This document shows, piece by piece, positions 6,863-13,239 of a stretch of DNA of 16,090 bases (the first letter of the stretch is position 1; the number at the start of each line of letters is the position of its first letter). Under the pieces are notes generated by a model that made no database searches, was not told where the DNA came from, and saw only the letters and a program-made list of their open reading frames with translations. The position numbers and the translations under genes are program-made. The stretch covers positions 1-16,090 of the forward strand of contig JBGUMQ010000047.1 in NCBI GenBank assembly GCA_045116915.1, read 5' to 3'. The DNA comes from UBA9732 sp045116915 (GTDB lineage Bacteria; Spirochaetota; Spirochaetia; Sphaerochaetales; Sphaerochaetaceae).

Positions 6863-7277
6863 GGAAACCCATGGTGATTGTCGTACCGACACCCACCGTG
6901 CTCTTGATGTCGAAGTCATCCGCGTTCCGCTTCATGTTCGGAAGTCCCATGCCGGCTCCGAAACCCATGGACCTGGCGACCTCGCTTGCTGTCGAGTAGC
7001 CTTCCTTCATGGCCATGGCCAGATCCGGGATTCCGGGACCCACATCGGTCGACACGAGCTGGACGCAGTCGGGATAGACGTTCAGCGTGAGGACTCCGCC
7101 CAGCGAATGGATCACCAGGTTGAGTTCCACCTCGTAGGATGCCACCGCCACACGCCTCAGGACATCGCCGCCCACGCCGATCTGCTTCAGCTGCCGCTTG
7201 ATGTCGGCCGAGGCATGGCCTGCGCTTGTGTAGTCGTCCTTCTGGACCTGATACGAACCTGTGTACATCGGCTGCAT
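6852..7277 (-). CDS. RsbW/SpoIIAB-like ATP-binding protein (anti-sigma regulatory factor family)
   Basis: A 141-residue stand-alone GHKL ATPase of the kind annotated as anti-sigma regulatory factor (Ser/Thr protein kinase). An N-box-like segment VELNLVIHSLGG (about 50-61), G1 box DVGPGI (78-83) and G2 box GFGAGMGLPNMKR (105-117) are visible; TVGVGTTITM near the end is the usual closing strand. The ATG at 7277 is chosen because AGGAAGG sits 6 bases before it; the ATG at 7283, overlapping the previous stop, is too close to that site. It follows a DRTGG gene and precedes the HydS-like gene. No sigma factor or anti-anti-sigma (STAS) partner is in the window, so the phosphorylation target is unknown. 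Confidence 0.88.
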   Translation of the reverse strand: MQPMYTGSYQVQKDDYTSAGHASADIKRQLKQIGVGGDVLRRVAVASYEVELNLVIHSLGGVLTLNVYPDCVQLVSTDVGPGIPDLAMAMKEGYSTASEVARSMGFGAGMGLPNMKRNADDFDIKSTVGVGTTITMGFRLS

Positions 7278-7279
7278 GG

Positions 7280-7651
7280 TCATCCTTCCTGGTCCCACTG
7301 GACCGGAACGGGAACGCCGCGCATTCCCTTCTCGTACAGCACACCGCAGGTCGAGAATGCCGTCAGCTTTGTCGCCAGCACCACCAGACCCTGCTCGTCG
7401 GCACTGTCCAGGATGTCGTCCGTGGGTATCTTGCCTCTGGCGAAGACGATGCATTTGAGATCCAGCATCTCGCTGGTCCTTACCACATGGGGATTCGTCA
7501 GTCCTGTGATCAGGACGGTCTTCTCGTCCACAAAAGCCAGGACATCACTCATCAGATCGGAACAGCAGGCCGTATAGACCGGCGTATCCAGCTTGTCCGC
7601 ACCTCTCAGCACCTTTGCATTCAGTACTGTAACCATATCAGCGATAGTCAC
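7280..7651 (-). CDS. DRTGG-domain-like protein (first copy), first gene of the sensing unit
   Basis: A 123-residue protein starting at a GTG (7651) preceded by GAGGTGAT 5-6 bases upstream. Features include VYTACCSDLMSDVLAFVDEKTVLITG (about 25-50), LKCIVFARGK and LVVLATKLTAFSTCGVLYEKG, a small alpha/beta fold like that of DRTGG proteins accompanying HydS-like hydrogenases. Three of its cysteines lie close together or near the likely ligand surface, but no cluster motif is clear. Its stop lies 2 bases from the chosen start of the RsbW-like gene. A well-matched promoter is centred about 55 bases upstream. Function is unproven; it probably acts with the ATPase and the HydS-like protein. Confidence 0.8.
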   Translation of the reverse strand: MTIADMVTVLNAKVLRGADKLDTPVYTACCSDLMSDVLAFVDEKTVLITGLTNPHVVRTSEMLDLKCIVFARGKIPTDDILDSADEQGLVVLATKLTAFSTCGVLYEKGMRGVPVPVQWDQEG

Positions 7652-7690
7652 GCCAAATCACCTCGAGATAAATGGATTTAAGTGTTTCCC

Positions 7691-7719
7691 AGTGTAAGGG
7701 ATGGAATTCCACCCGTCAA
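7691..7719 (-). promoter_or_regulatory. promoter of the DRTGG-RsbW-HydS-DRTGG-PHP operon with embedded palindrome
   Basis: On the minus strand TTGACG (7719-7714) and TACACT (7696-7691) are 17 bases apart, matching 5/6 and 4/6 of the consensus. The spacer is filled by the near-palindrome GGTGGAATTCCATCC (7713-7699), with a perfect core TGGAATTCCA (7702-7711). This is the classical position for a repressor operator. The start site would be near 7684, giving a leader of about 33 bases to the GTG at 7651. Confidence 0.6.
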
Positions 7720-7749
7720 GTTTTTCCGCTTCCGGGGGTTGCGGTGGTT

Positions 7750-8313
7750 CTAAAGGTTCTTCGTGCCGAGCCTCAGGACCACGGCTCCCAGCGCACGTGC
7801 CTCGGCCTCGGAGTGTGTCGACACCACGGCGGGTTTCCCTGTCTCCCGGATGAGTGCGGCACATCTTTTCATCAGGTCCTCGTCCATCCCCTTGAACGGT
7901 TCGTCCAGAAGCAGGGCGTCGGCCCCGAATGCCAGCGCCCGCGCCAGGGCCACGCGCCTTTTCATCCCTCCGGACATCTTCCCGATGGGCATCGCCGGGT
8001 CCATCCCCAGCCTCTCCAGGAGTCTGCCGGATTCATCTGACTCGTCCCTGCCTTCCAGCACCAGCGCCACGTTGCCCCTGGCGTCCAGCCACGGAAGCAG
8101 ACGGTCTTCCTGGAACATGATGCTCCTTCTTTCCGGGAAATCCGAAATCAGCCCGCGCTCGGGGACAATCAGTCCCGCCATGATGTGGAGCAATGTCGTC
8201 TTGCCGCATCCGGACGGCCCCATCAGGCAGATGATCCCCGAATCGATGTCCGCGCTGAAGTCCATGAATATCTTTTTTTCGCCGTAGCCGAAGCAGAGGT
8301 CATCGATCCTCAT
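7750..8313 (-). CDS. ABC transporter ATPase, NitT/TauT (SsuB/TauB) type, short form
   Basis: Energises import through the adjacent permease. All core motifs are visible: Walker A GPSGCGKT (32-39), Q-loop FQED (67-70), signature MSGGM (113-117), Walker B ALLLDEP (133-139), D-loop and H-loop STHSEAE (H167). It is only 187 residues long, against roughly 240-260 for typical SsuB/TauB proteins; it lacks part of the N-terminal strands and ends soon after the H-loop. The stop is TAG, and no continuation is seen in the 98-base gap downstream. The ATG at 8313 overlaps the permease gene by 14 bases. The operon order is binding protein, permease, ATPase. Confidence 0.93.
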   Translation of the reverse strand: MRIDDLCFGYGEKKIFMDFSADIDSGIICLMGPSGCGKTTLLHIMAGLIVPERGLISDFPERRSIMFQEDRLLPWLDARGNVALVLEGRDESDESGRLLERLGMDPAMPIGKMSGGMKRRVALARALAFGADALLLDEPFKGMDEDLMKRCAALIRETGKPAVVSTHSEAEARALGAVVLRLGTKNL

Positions 8314-9061
8314 GGGCCTGCCTCCTTGCGATCAGCTTCCTGACCAGGATCTCCAGTGCGAAACTCAGCGCTATGACAGAAGCCGTCCATGCGAACAGCT
8401 CCGGAGTCTCGAGGTAGACCTTGGAGTAGTAGATGTTGGAACCGATGGCCGTTTTCGGTTGGCTCAGCACCTCGGCGGCGATTCCCGATTTCCATGCGAA
8501 TCCGAGGCCGGTGAGGCATGCCGCCCTCAGCGACGGCAGCAGGGTGGGGACCAGTATGTACCTGAACCTCTTCCATCGTCCCAGGCTGTAGGCCCGGGCC
8601 ATCTCGTCAAGACCCATGTCCCTGGACCTGTACGCCTCCGTCAGGTTTCCCCACACGACGGGTGCGACAATCAGCGCGGACATGAGGACGGGAACCCCGC
8701 CCTTGCTCATCCACAGCATGGCCAGGATGATGAACGATGCAACGGGTGTCGCCCTGATCGTCTTCACTACCGGGGTGAGAAGCGAATCCATGATGTGTGA
8801 TGAGCTGCAGGCGAAGGCAAGGAGGCATCCCAGTGCGACCCCGGCCAGATAACCCAGCATTATCCTCAGCACCGTCAGCAGGATGCTTGTCCAGAAGACG
8901 GATGTGCGGACAAGGGTCCACAGGGACCTGAGCACGGCGACGGGGCCGGGAAGGATGAGCTCCTTCCCGACGGCCATGGACGCCAGCTGCCAGACCGCGG
9001 TCCAGAACAGGACCGCGACCGGAGTCCTCCACCATGTCCTTCCGTTCGCGCGCGTTGCCAT
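8300..9061 (-). CDS. ABC transporter permease, NitT/TauT (SsuC/TauC) type
   Basis: A 253-residue inner-membrane permease with about six hydrophobic segments: near 12-31, 55-86, two central segments (VVKTIRATPVASFIILAML; PVLMSALIVAPVVW), one around the EAA loop, and the C-terminal TASVIALSFALEILV. The cytoplasmic EAA-type motif is EMARAYSLGRWKRFRYILVP followed by AWKSGIAAEVL, which docks the ATPase in this family. AGGA lies 7 bases upstream of the ATG. The gene starts 14 bases after the binding-protein gene stop and overlaps the ATPase gene. The family covers nitrate, taurine, alkanesulfonate and thiamine-precursor importers; the sequence alone does not tell which substrate is carried. Confidence 0.93.
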   Translation of the reverse strand: MATRANGRTWWRTPVAVLFWTAVWQLASMAVGKELILPGPVAVLRSLWTLVRTSVFWTSILLTVLRIMLGYLAGVALGCLLAFACSSSHIMDSLLTPVVKTIRATPVASFIILAMLWMSKGGVPVLMSALIVAPVVWGNLTEAYRSRDMGLDEMARAYSLGRWKRFRYILVPTLLPSLRAACLTGLGFAWKSGIAAEVLSQPKTAIGSNIYYSKVYLETPELFAWTASVIALSFALEILVRKLIARRQAHEDR

Positions 9062-9075
9062 CGTGGTGTCCTGTA

Positions 9076-10047
9076 TCAGATGTCGAGCGAGTAGAAGTCG
9101 TCTCCGGGCATCTTGCCGCCGATGGCCTTGGGATTGGAGTCGAACAGCACCTTGAGGTAGCCTTCCAGGGCGGGCCTGATGTCGTCACCCGAGACGAATA
9201 TCAGGTTGCAGTCCGGGATGGCCTTCCTGGCGACGGCGGCGGACGGGACGATGCCGTATGTCGCGCAGAACTCTCCTGCCTCGGCGACGTTTTCCTTCAC
9301 CCATGCGATGGACTTCCCGTATTCCTCCAGGAAGAACCTCACCTCAGCCGGGTGCTCCTTCAGGAACTCCTCCCTGACCACGACGCATCCCATCGTAAGG
9401 ATGCTTCCGGTTCCGAGACTGTCCCATTCGTCGGTCATGTCCAGTGCGATCCTCATGTCGGGATTCTTGATCAGTACGGTCGTTACCGCAGGCACGGGCA
9501 GCATGCACACCTCGATGCTTCCGGAGGCGGCCCTTGTCGTCAGCTCGGCGCTGTCCATGAATACGATCTCCACGTCCTTGTCTGGATCTATCCCGTTGCC
9601 CGAGAGGATGAATCTGAGGACATATTCGGGGTTGGAACCCTGTCCCACGGCGTAGATGGTCTTTCCTTTGAGGTCGGAGACGTCATTGACCGTGTTCCCG
9701 TTCTCCAGGATGTACAGGACGCCGGCCGTATTGAGGGCGACGAGCCTCACATCCCCGCTGGTCTTGTTGTAGAGCGATGCCGCCGCATTCGTCGGGATCG
9801 CGGCTATGTCGAGCTGTCCCGAGGCGATCTGGGCGATCATGTCGGTCGCCTCGGCAAGGACGGTGACCGAATACCTGTTTCGGGTTTCTCCGGCCTCGTT
9901 CAGGGCCAGGAGCCGGCTTGCTCCGATTCCCGTGGGACCCTTCAGGACTCCGAGTCTGACCTCGGATGCGGGGTTCGAGAAGACAGGGAAAGATGCAATA
10001 AGAAAAAGTACGAAGACAATCAGTGTGATTCCGAACTTGCGATGCAT
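9076..10047 (-). CDS. periplasmic substrate-binding protein of a NitT/TauT-type ABC importer
   Basis: A 323-residue protein with an N-terminal signal sequence (MHRKFGITLIVFVLFLIASF, cleavage likely after VFS near residue 24) and no lipobox cysteine, so it should be a soluble periplasmic protein. The mature part starts with EVRLGVLKGPTGIGASRLL, the first strand and binding loop of type II binding proteins of the NMT1/SsuA kind, followed by DMIAQIASGQLDIAAIPTN (typical of the hinge region). AAGGAG is 8 bases upstream of the ATG at 10047. It heads the transporter genes and lies 92 bases downstream of rex on the same strand. The substrate is unknown; the position beside rex and hydrogenase genes is the best clue. 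Confidence 0.9.
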   Translation of the reverse strand: MHRKFGITLIVFVLFLIASFPVFSNPASEVRLGVLKGPTGIGASRLLALNEAGETRNRYSVTVLAEATDMIAQIASGQLDIAAIPTNAAASLYNKTSGDVRLVALNTAGVLYILENGNTVNDVSDLKGKTIYAVGQGSNPEYVLRFILSGNGIDPDKDVEIVFMDSAELTTRAASGSIEVCMLPVPAVTTVLIKNPDMRIALDMTDEWDSLGTGSILTMGCVVVREEFLKEHPAEVRFFLEEYGKSIAWVKENVAEAGEFCATYGIVPSAAVARKAIPDCNLIFVSGDDIRPALEGYLKVLFDSNPKAIGGKMPGDDFYSLDI

Positions 10048-10088
10048 TGCGACACTCCTTATACCGTTATACGGATATTTCCGCGGAT

Positions 10089-10117
10089 ACTATAATCCCG
10101 GCGTATCAAAAAAGCAA
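10089..10117 (-). promoter_or_regulatory. candidate promoter upstream of the ABC importer genes
   Basis: On the minus strand TTGCTT (10117-10112) and TATAGT (10094-10089) are 17 bases apart; the -10 box is good and the -35 weak. It falls in the 91-base gap between rex and the binding-protein gene. A small palindrome TCCGCGGA (10079-10086) and the inverted repeat CCGTTATACGG (10064-10074) lie between it and the ATG and might bind a regulator. Confidence 0.4.
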
Positions 10118-10138
10118 TTGTGCGGGGATGGGACCGGC

Positions 10139-10777
10139 TCACTCCGCGGCCTTCTGGAACTTGATCTCATAGAACATCCTCTCGAGCTCAAGTCCGATGT
10201 TGATGTTGTGCACGACCGGAACAGACCCGTCCGCCGTGGGCATGGGCTTCAGCGTCACGGGCGAGAAGTTCAGGACCCCCTTTATGTTGCATGAGAGCAC
10301 ATGTTTGTAGGTGTCCTGTGCTGCGGACTCCGGCACGGTCAGGATGGCCACTCCGATCTGGTTCTCCTTTGCGAATTCCTCAAGACGGGCGATCGGCAGG
10401 ATCGGGAACAGGGAAGTCTGGTTCTGGAAGACGGCGGGATTGCTGTCGAATCCGGCCAGGATGTGGATCCCGTCGTTCCCGAAGCCCGAGTAGCGCATCA
10501 GGGCCATTCCGATCCTTCCGCATCCTATCACTATGACGTTCTCCGGTGTGCCTTTTCCGAGCAGCTGCCCCAGGACATCGGACAGTTCGACTATGTTGTA
10601 TCCGCCACGTTTCTGGCCATAGATGCCGAGCTGCGAGAAATCCTTCCTGACTATGGATGCCGACACACCTGCAGTATCGGCCAGATTATGTGCGAAAACC
10701 TTCTCAAGACCTATTGTCCTGAGCTTAATGAGCGTCCTGTAGTACTTTGTGACCCTGATCAGCATCTCGTTGTTCAT
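10139..10777 (-). CDS. rex: redox-sensing transcriptional repressor Rex
   Basis: A 212-residue protein, the usual Rex length. The N-terminal winged helix includes the Rex signature ASIVRKDFSQLGIYGQKRGG (about 39-58). A Rossmann NAD(H)-binding motif VIGCGRIGMAL follows (about 81-91), then the C-terminal part with GVLNFSPVTL and a domain-swapped helix NINIGLELERMFYEI. Rex dimers bind DNA when NAD+ is high and release it when NADH rises, and typically control fermentation, hydrogenase and NADH-oxidising genes. The ATG at 10777 is chosen because GGGGTG sits 4-5 bases upstream; the open frame extends further upstream but only into the divergent gene's promoter region and reading frame. It is the first gene of the minus-strand block containing the hydrogenase genes, so control of these is likely though no operator was recognised. 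Confidence 0.96.
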   Translation of the reverse strand: MNNEMLIRVTKYYRTLIKLRTIGLEKVFAHNLADTAGVSASIVRKDFSQLGIYGQKRGGYNIVELSDVLGQLLGKGTPENVIVIGCGRIGMALMRYSGFGNDGIHILAGFDSNPAVFQNQTSLFPILPIARLEEFAKENQIGVAILTVPESAAQDTYKHVLSCNIKGVLNFSPVTLKPMPTADGSVPVVHNINIGLELERMFYEIKFQKAAE

Positions 10778-10810
10778 AAAACACCCCATACAAGTCGGTT
10801 TATATTCTCC

Positions 10811-10839
10811 ATGGTAACATAAAAGACGCTTTTCTTCAA
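10811..10839 (-). promoter_or_regulatory. candidate rex promoter
   Basis: On the minus strand TTGAAG (10839-10834) and TACCAT (10816-10811) are 17 bases apart, each matching 4/6 of the consensus, and would give a leader of about 27 bases. The score is modest and no consensus Rex operator overlaps it. Confidence 0.35.
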
Positions 10840-10883
10840 TTTGGCGACGATATTTCAATATGGAGAACGACGGCATGACCCGC

Positions 10884-10912
10884 TTTTTAAATCCCTGAGC
10901 GTCGGCTATACT
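10884..10912 (+). promoter_or_regulatory. promoter of the patatin-like gene, apparently giving a leaderless mRNA
   Basis: TATACT (10907-10912, 5/6) is preceded at 17 bases by the weak box TTTTTA (10884-10889). Only six bases (GGCCGT) separate the -10 box from the ATG at 10919, so initiation at the usual distance would place +1 on the A of the start codon. No ribosome binding site precedes that ATG. Confidence 0.45.
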
Positions 10913-10918
10913 GGCCGT

Positions 10919-13156
10919 ATGAAGAAAACAGTTGCAATACTCATCATGCTCTGCATCCTGTGCGCCGCGGTTTTCGCCGACGGCCGGGATGACGTCGCAT
11001 CCTCCGATTCCGATTACCTCGGGGATGTCTTGCGTTCGATCCTCCAGCAGGAGACCATAATCGGTCCGGAGGATGTCTCTGCTCCGGACACCATGGCGAC
11101 CCTGGGCAGACCAAGCGTCGCGCTCGTCCTGTCCGGCGGCGGTGCGAAGGGAATCGCCCACATCGCCGTCATCGAGGCGTTGGAGACATACGGCATCCCC
11201 ATCGACAAGGTCTTCGGAACCAGCATGGGGTCCCTGATCGGAGGCCTGTACGCCGCCGGTCTCTCTCCCGAGGAGCTGAAGGAGGTCGTCAGGAGCACGG
11301 ACCTCACCAACCTGTTCACGGCCTTCGAGAGCACAGGTTACAAAGAGGTCCTGGATGCCTTCGATTTCAACAGCAACAATGTCCTGTCTCTTTCACTAGG
11401 ACAGGGAATCGGCGGTGTCTCCGGCCTTATAGACGATTATATGATCCTGAATTTCCTGACGGGATACGTCGGGAACGTGCCGGACGGAATCGATTTCGAA
11501 AAGGATCTGGTCGTGCCGTTCGAGTGCAACGCCGCAAACCTCCTCACCGGTGACGAGGTCATCTTCACCGGAGGGAACCTGATCACCGCCATGCGCTCCA
11601 GCATGAGCATCCCGCTTGTCTTCGAGCCTGTCGTGATAGACGATTCGCTTGTCCTCGTCGACGGTGGCGCCGTCTGCAACTACATCGCGCACAGGGCCGT
11701 GGAGGAAGGCTACGACATCATCATCGTGGTCACGCTGGACGGATACAGGAAGAACGCCAGGAAGGCCTCGGATGTGAAGAGCCTCTCCGGTGTCATCGGG
11801 GCATCCCTGGGAATGGTCCTGGACAACGTCTCGAGAGGTGAGCTCGCGCTGGCCGACTACTGGTTCTCCCCGGATGTCACCGACTACAATACTTTCAGTT
11901 TCGGCAGTGCCGATGCGATCCTTGAGGCGGGCGAGAGGATGGTCGAGGAAGAGGCCGACAGGTTCAGGATGCTCGCGGCCCTCTTCACAGAGGAGCAGAA
12001 GGTCTACAAGGATCCCACCAGGCTGGGAGAGTACTACACGAAGTACATCACAAAGGACAAGACGGAATACGTGGCCTCGAAGGAACAGAGGCATGAGGAC
12101 CTGCTGGGAAGGACCAGGGTATCGTTCGGTCTCTACGGAACCGGCGGATACGGGTTCTACTTCCAGCCGAAAGAAGTGGGTGAGGCGACGAAGAGGGCGG
12201 TGTTCCCGACCCTCAGCGTGAGGAGTTTCATAAAGGATATCGGCGGCTCTCCGGTAAGCCTGGACGTCAGGCTCAAGCTGCATCTGAACAGGAACAGCGA
12301 GCTTTCCGTCATGGGACTCCTGCATATGGTGGGCAGGACGGGATACAGGCTGTACACTTTCCTGACCGGCCGTGCCTCCATCGGCTCCATGACTTTCATC
12401 ACGGACAAGAACGAACCCGCCAGGATCAACGAGATAGAGAAACTCCTGGCCGCGGATGCGGGAGTGATGCTGACGAACGAGCGCGACTACAACATCATGC
12501 TGTTCGCATCGGCGGACTGCAACTGGGCGGTGGACGGCGAAAGTCTCGAGCTGGCGCCGGTTTTCTCCTTCGTCCCTTCCGTGACGCTTGAGGCGGTGTA
12601 CTATCCCGATTACACGGCCGGATTCTTCTCGGAGACGGGAACAAGGATCGATGCCAAGTTCACCGCGGGTTTCTCTCACACCAAACAGGAATGGTTCTAC
12701 AGGCTGGCGCTGGCCGCCGAGCGCACGTTCGAGATAGACGAGAAGGTCTCGCTGTGGGGCGATTTCACGGCGTTCTCCTCCCGTGCGAACTACTTCTTCA
12801 GGGACAGTTTCGAGGAATACGGCGGATGGGACGGGATGCCCGGCTACTCCGCGGGAACCCTGATGGGCGAGTTCATCACCGCCGGTTTCGGCGCCCAGTT
12901 CAACCTGACGCACAGCTTCGCATCCAGCTTCATCGCTTTCGTGGTCCGCGGAGGCATCAGGTCGGACGTCTTCTACGGCTGGTACAACAGCGGTGCCTAC
13001 GGGACCATGATTCCGTTCAAGGACTGCTTCGACAAGAAGATCTGGGATCTCGGCATTTCGGTCGGCTACGGCTTCAGCACTCCGGTGGGAGACGTCCTGG
13101 TCGGCGCGGGATTCAACAAGGACCTGCAGCTGGCGCTGTACGTCGAGCTGACATGA
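10919..13156 (+). CDS. patatin-like phospholipase with C-terminal outer-membrane beta-barrel
   Basis: A 745-residue exported protein. The signal peptide MKKTVAILIMLCILCAAVFA sets the start at 10919, although the frame is open from 10841. The patatin lipase domain follows: oxyanion loop SGGGAKG (72-78), nucleophile elbow GTSMG with Ser102, and catalytic DGG with Asp248, forming the Ser-Asp dyad. From about residue 395 to the end the sequence alternates polar and hydrophobic/aromatic residues with Gly-rich turns, as in a 16-strand-type barrel. Layout and length resemble type V-d patatin autotransporters (PlpD/FplA type), but only about 50 residues separate the lipase from the barrel and no clear POTRA domain is seen. 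Predicted action is surface or periplasmic phospholipase A1/A2 activity. It is a single-gene unit diverging from rex and ending at a strong terminator. Confidence 0.92.
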   Translation: MKKTVAILIMLCILCAAVFADGRDDVASSDSDYLGDVLRSILQQETIIGPEDVSAPDTMATLGRPSVALVLSGGGAKGIAHIAVIEALETYGIPIDKVFGTSMGSLIGGLYAAGLSPEELKEVVRSTDLTNLFTAFESTGYKEVLDAFDFNSNNVLSLSLGQGIGGVSGLIDDYMILNFLTGYVGNVPDGIDFEKDLVVPFECNAANLLTGDEVIFTGGNLITAMRSSMSIPLVFEPVVIDDSLVLVDGGAVCNYIAHRAVEEGYDIIIVVTLDGYRKNARKASDVKSLSGVIGASLGMVLDNVSRGELALADYWFSPDVTDYNTFSFGSADAILEAGERMVEEEADRFRMLAALFTEEQKVYKDPTRLGEYYTKYITKDKTEYVASKEQRHEDLLGRTRVSFGLYGTGGYGFYFQPKEVGEATKRAVFPTLSVRSFIKDIGGSPVSLDVRLKLHLNRNSELSVMGLLHMVGRTGYRLYTFLTGRASIGSMTFITDKNEPARINEIEKLLAADAGVMLTNERDYNIMLFASADCNWAVDGESLELAPVFSFVPSVTLEAVYYPDYTAGFFSETGTRIDAKFTAGFSHTKQEWFYRLALAAERTFEIDEKVSLWGDFTAFSSRANYFFRDSFEEYGGWDGMPGYSAGTLMGEFITAGFGAQFNLTHSFASSFIAFVVRGGIRSDVFYGWYNSGAYGTMIPFKDCFDKKIWDLGISVGYGFSTPVGDVLVGAGFNKDLQLALYVELT

Positions 13157-13178
13157 TATCTGTCCTGAAGGACAAACA

Positions 13179-13215
13179 AAAGATGCCGGAGGTGGTTGCC
13201 CCCGGCATCTTTTTT
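13179..13215. terminator. bidirectional rho-independent terminator
   Basis: An 11-bp perfect stem (AAAGATGCCGG at 13179-13189 paired with CCGGCATCTTT at 13202-13212) with a 12-base loop is followed by T's on the plus strand (13210-13215). On the minus strand it is followed by TTTGTTTG. It lies 23 bases after the patatin stop and 25 bases before the stop of the convergent lipoprotein gene, so it can end both transcripts. Confidence 0.88.
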
Positions 13216-13239
13216 GTGTTTTGTTTTTGTTTCAGGCTA

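Noticed and set aside
5837..6877. 346-codon plus-strand open frame opposite the HydS-like gene
   Set aside because: The minus strand carries all iron-sulfur motifs in order. The antisense frame has no start signal or family features.
9034..10095. Long plus-strand open frame (about 350 codons) opposite the binding-protein gene
   Set aside because: It is fully antisense to a well-supported gene with signal peptide and family motifs; its translation is rich in Gly/Val/Asp/His with no motif, typical of the reverse complement of GC-rich coding DNA.
10068..10096. Plus-strand TATAAT at 10091-10096 as an antisense promoter to rex
   Set aside because: The -10 match is perfect but the -35 at proper spacing is poor (TATACG), and the same bases serve the minus-strand -10; not enough to claim.
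10801..10823. Possible Rex autoregulatory site (TTAT-rich imperfect inverted repeat)
   Set aside because: The arms match poorly and the consensus TTGTTAA/TTAACAA halves are not present; the region before hydC and the one after 15840 (GTTAACAAA) likewise show at most a single half-site.
10778..11161. Extended N-terminus for Rex
   Set aside because: The frame is open upstream but runs through the divergent promoter and the patatin signal peptide coding region; the ATG at 10777 has a ribosome binding site and gives the standard Rex length.
11396..12913. 505-codon minus-strand open frame opposite the patatin gene
   Set aside because: The sense strand encodes clear GGGAKG, GTSMG and DGG motifs and a barrel. 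The antisense product is Arg/His/Gly-rich without domains.
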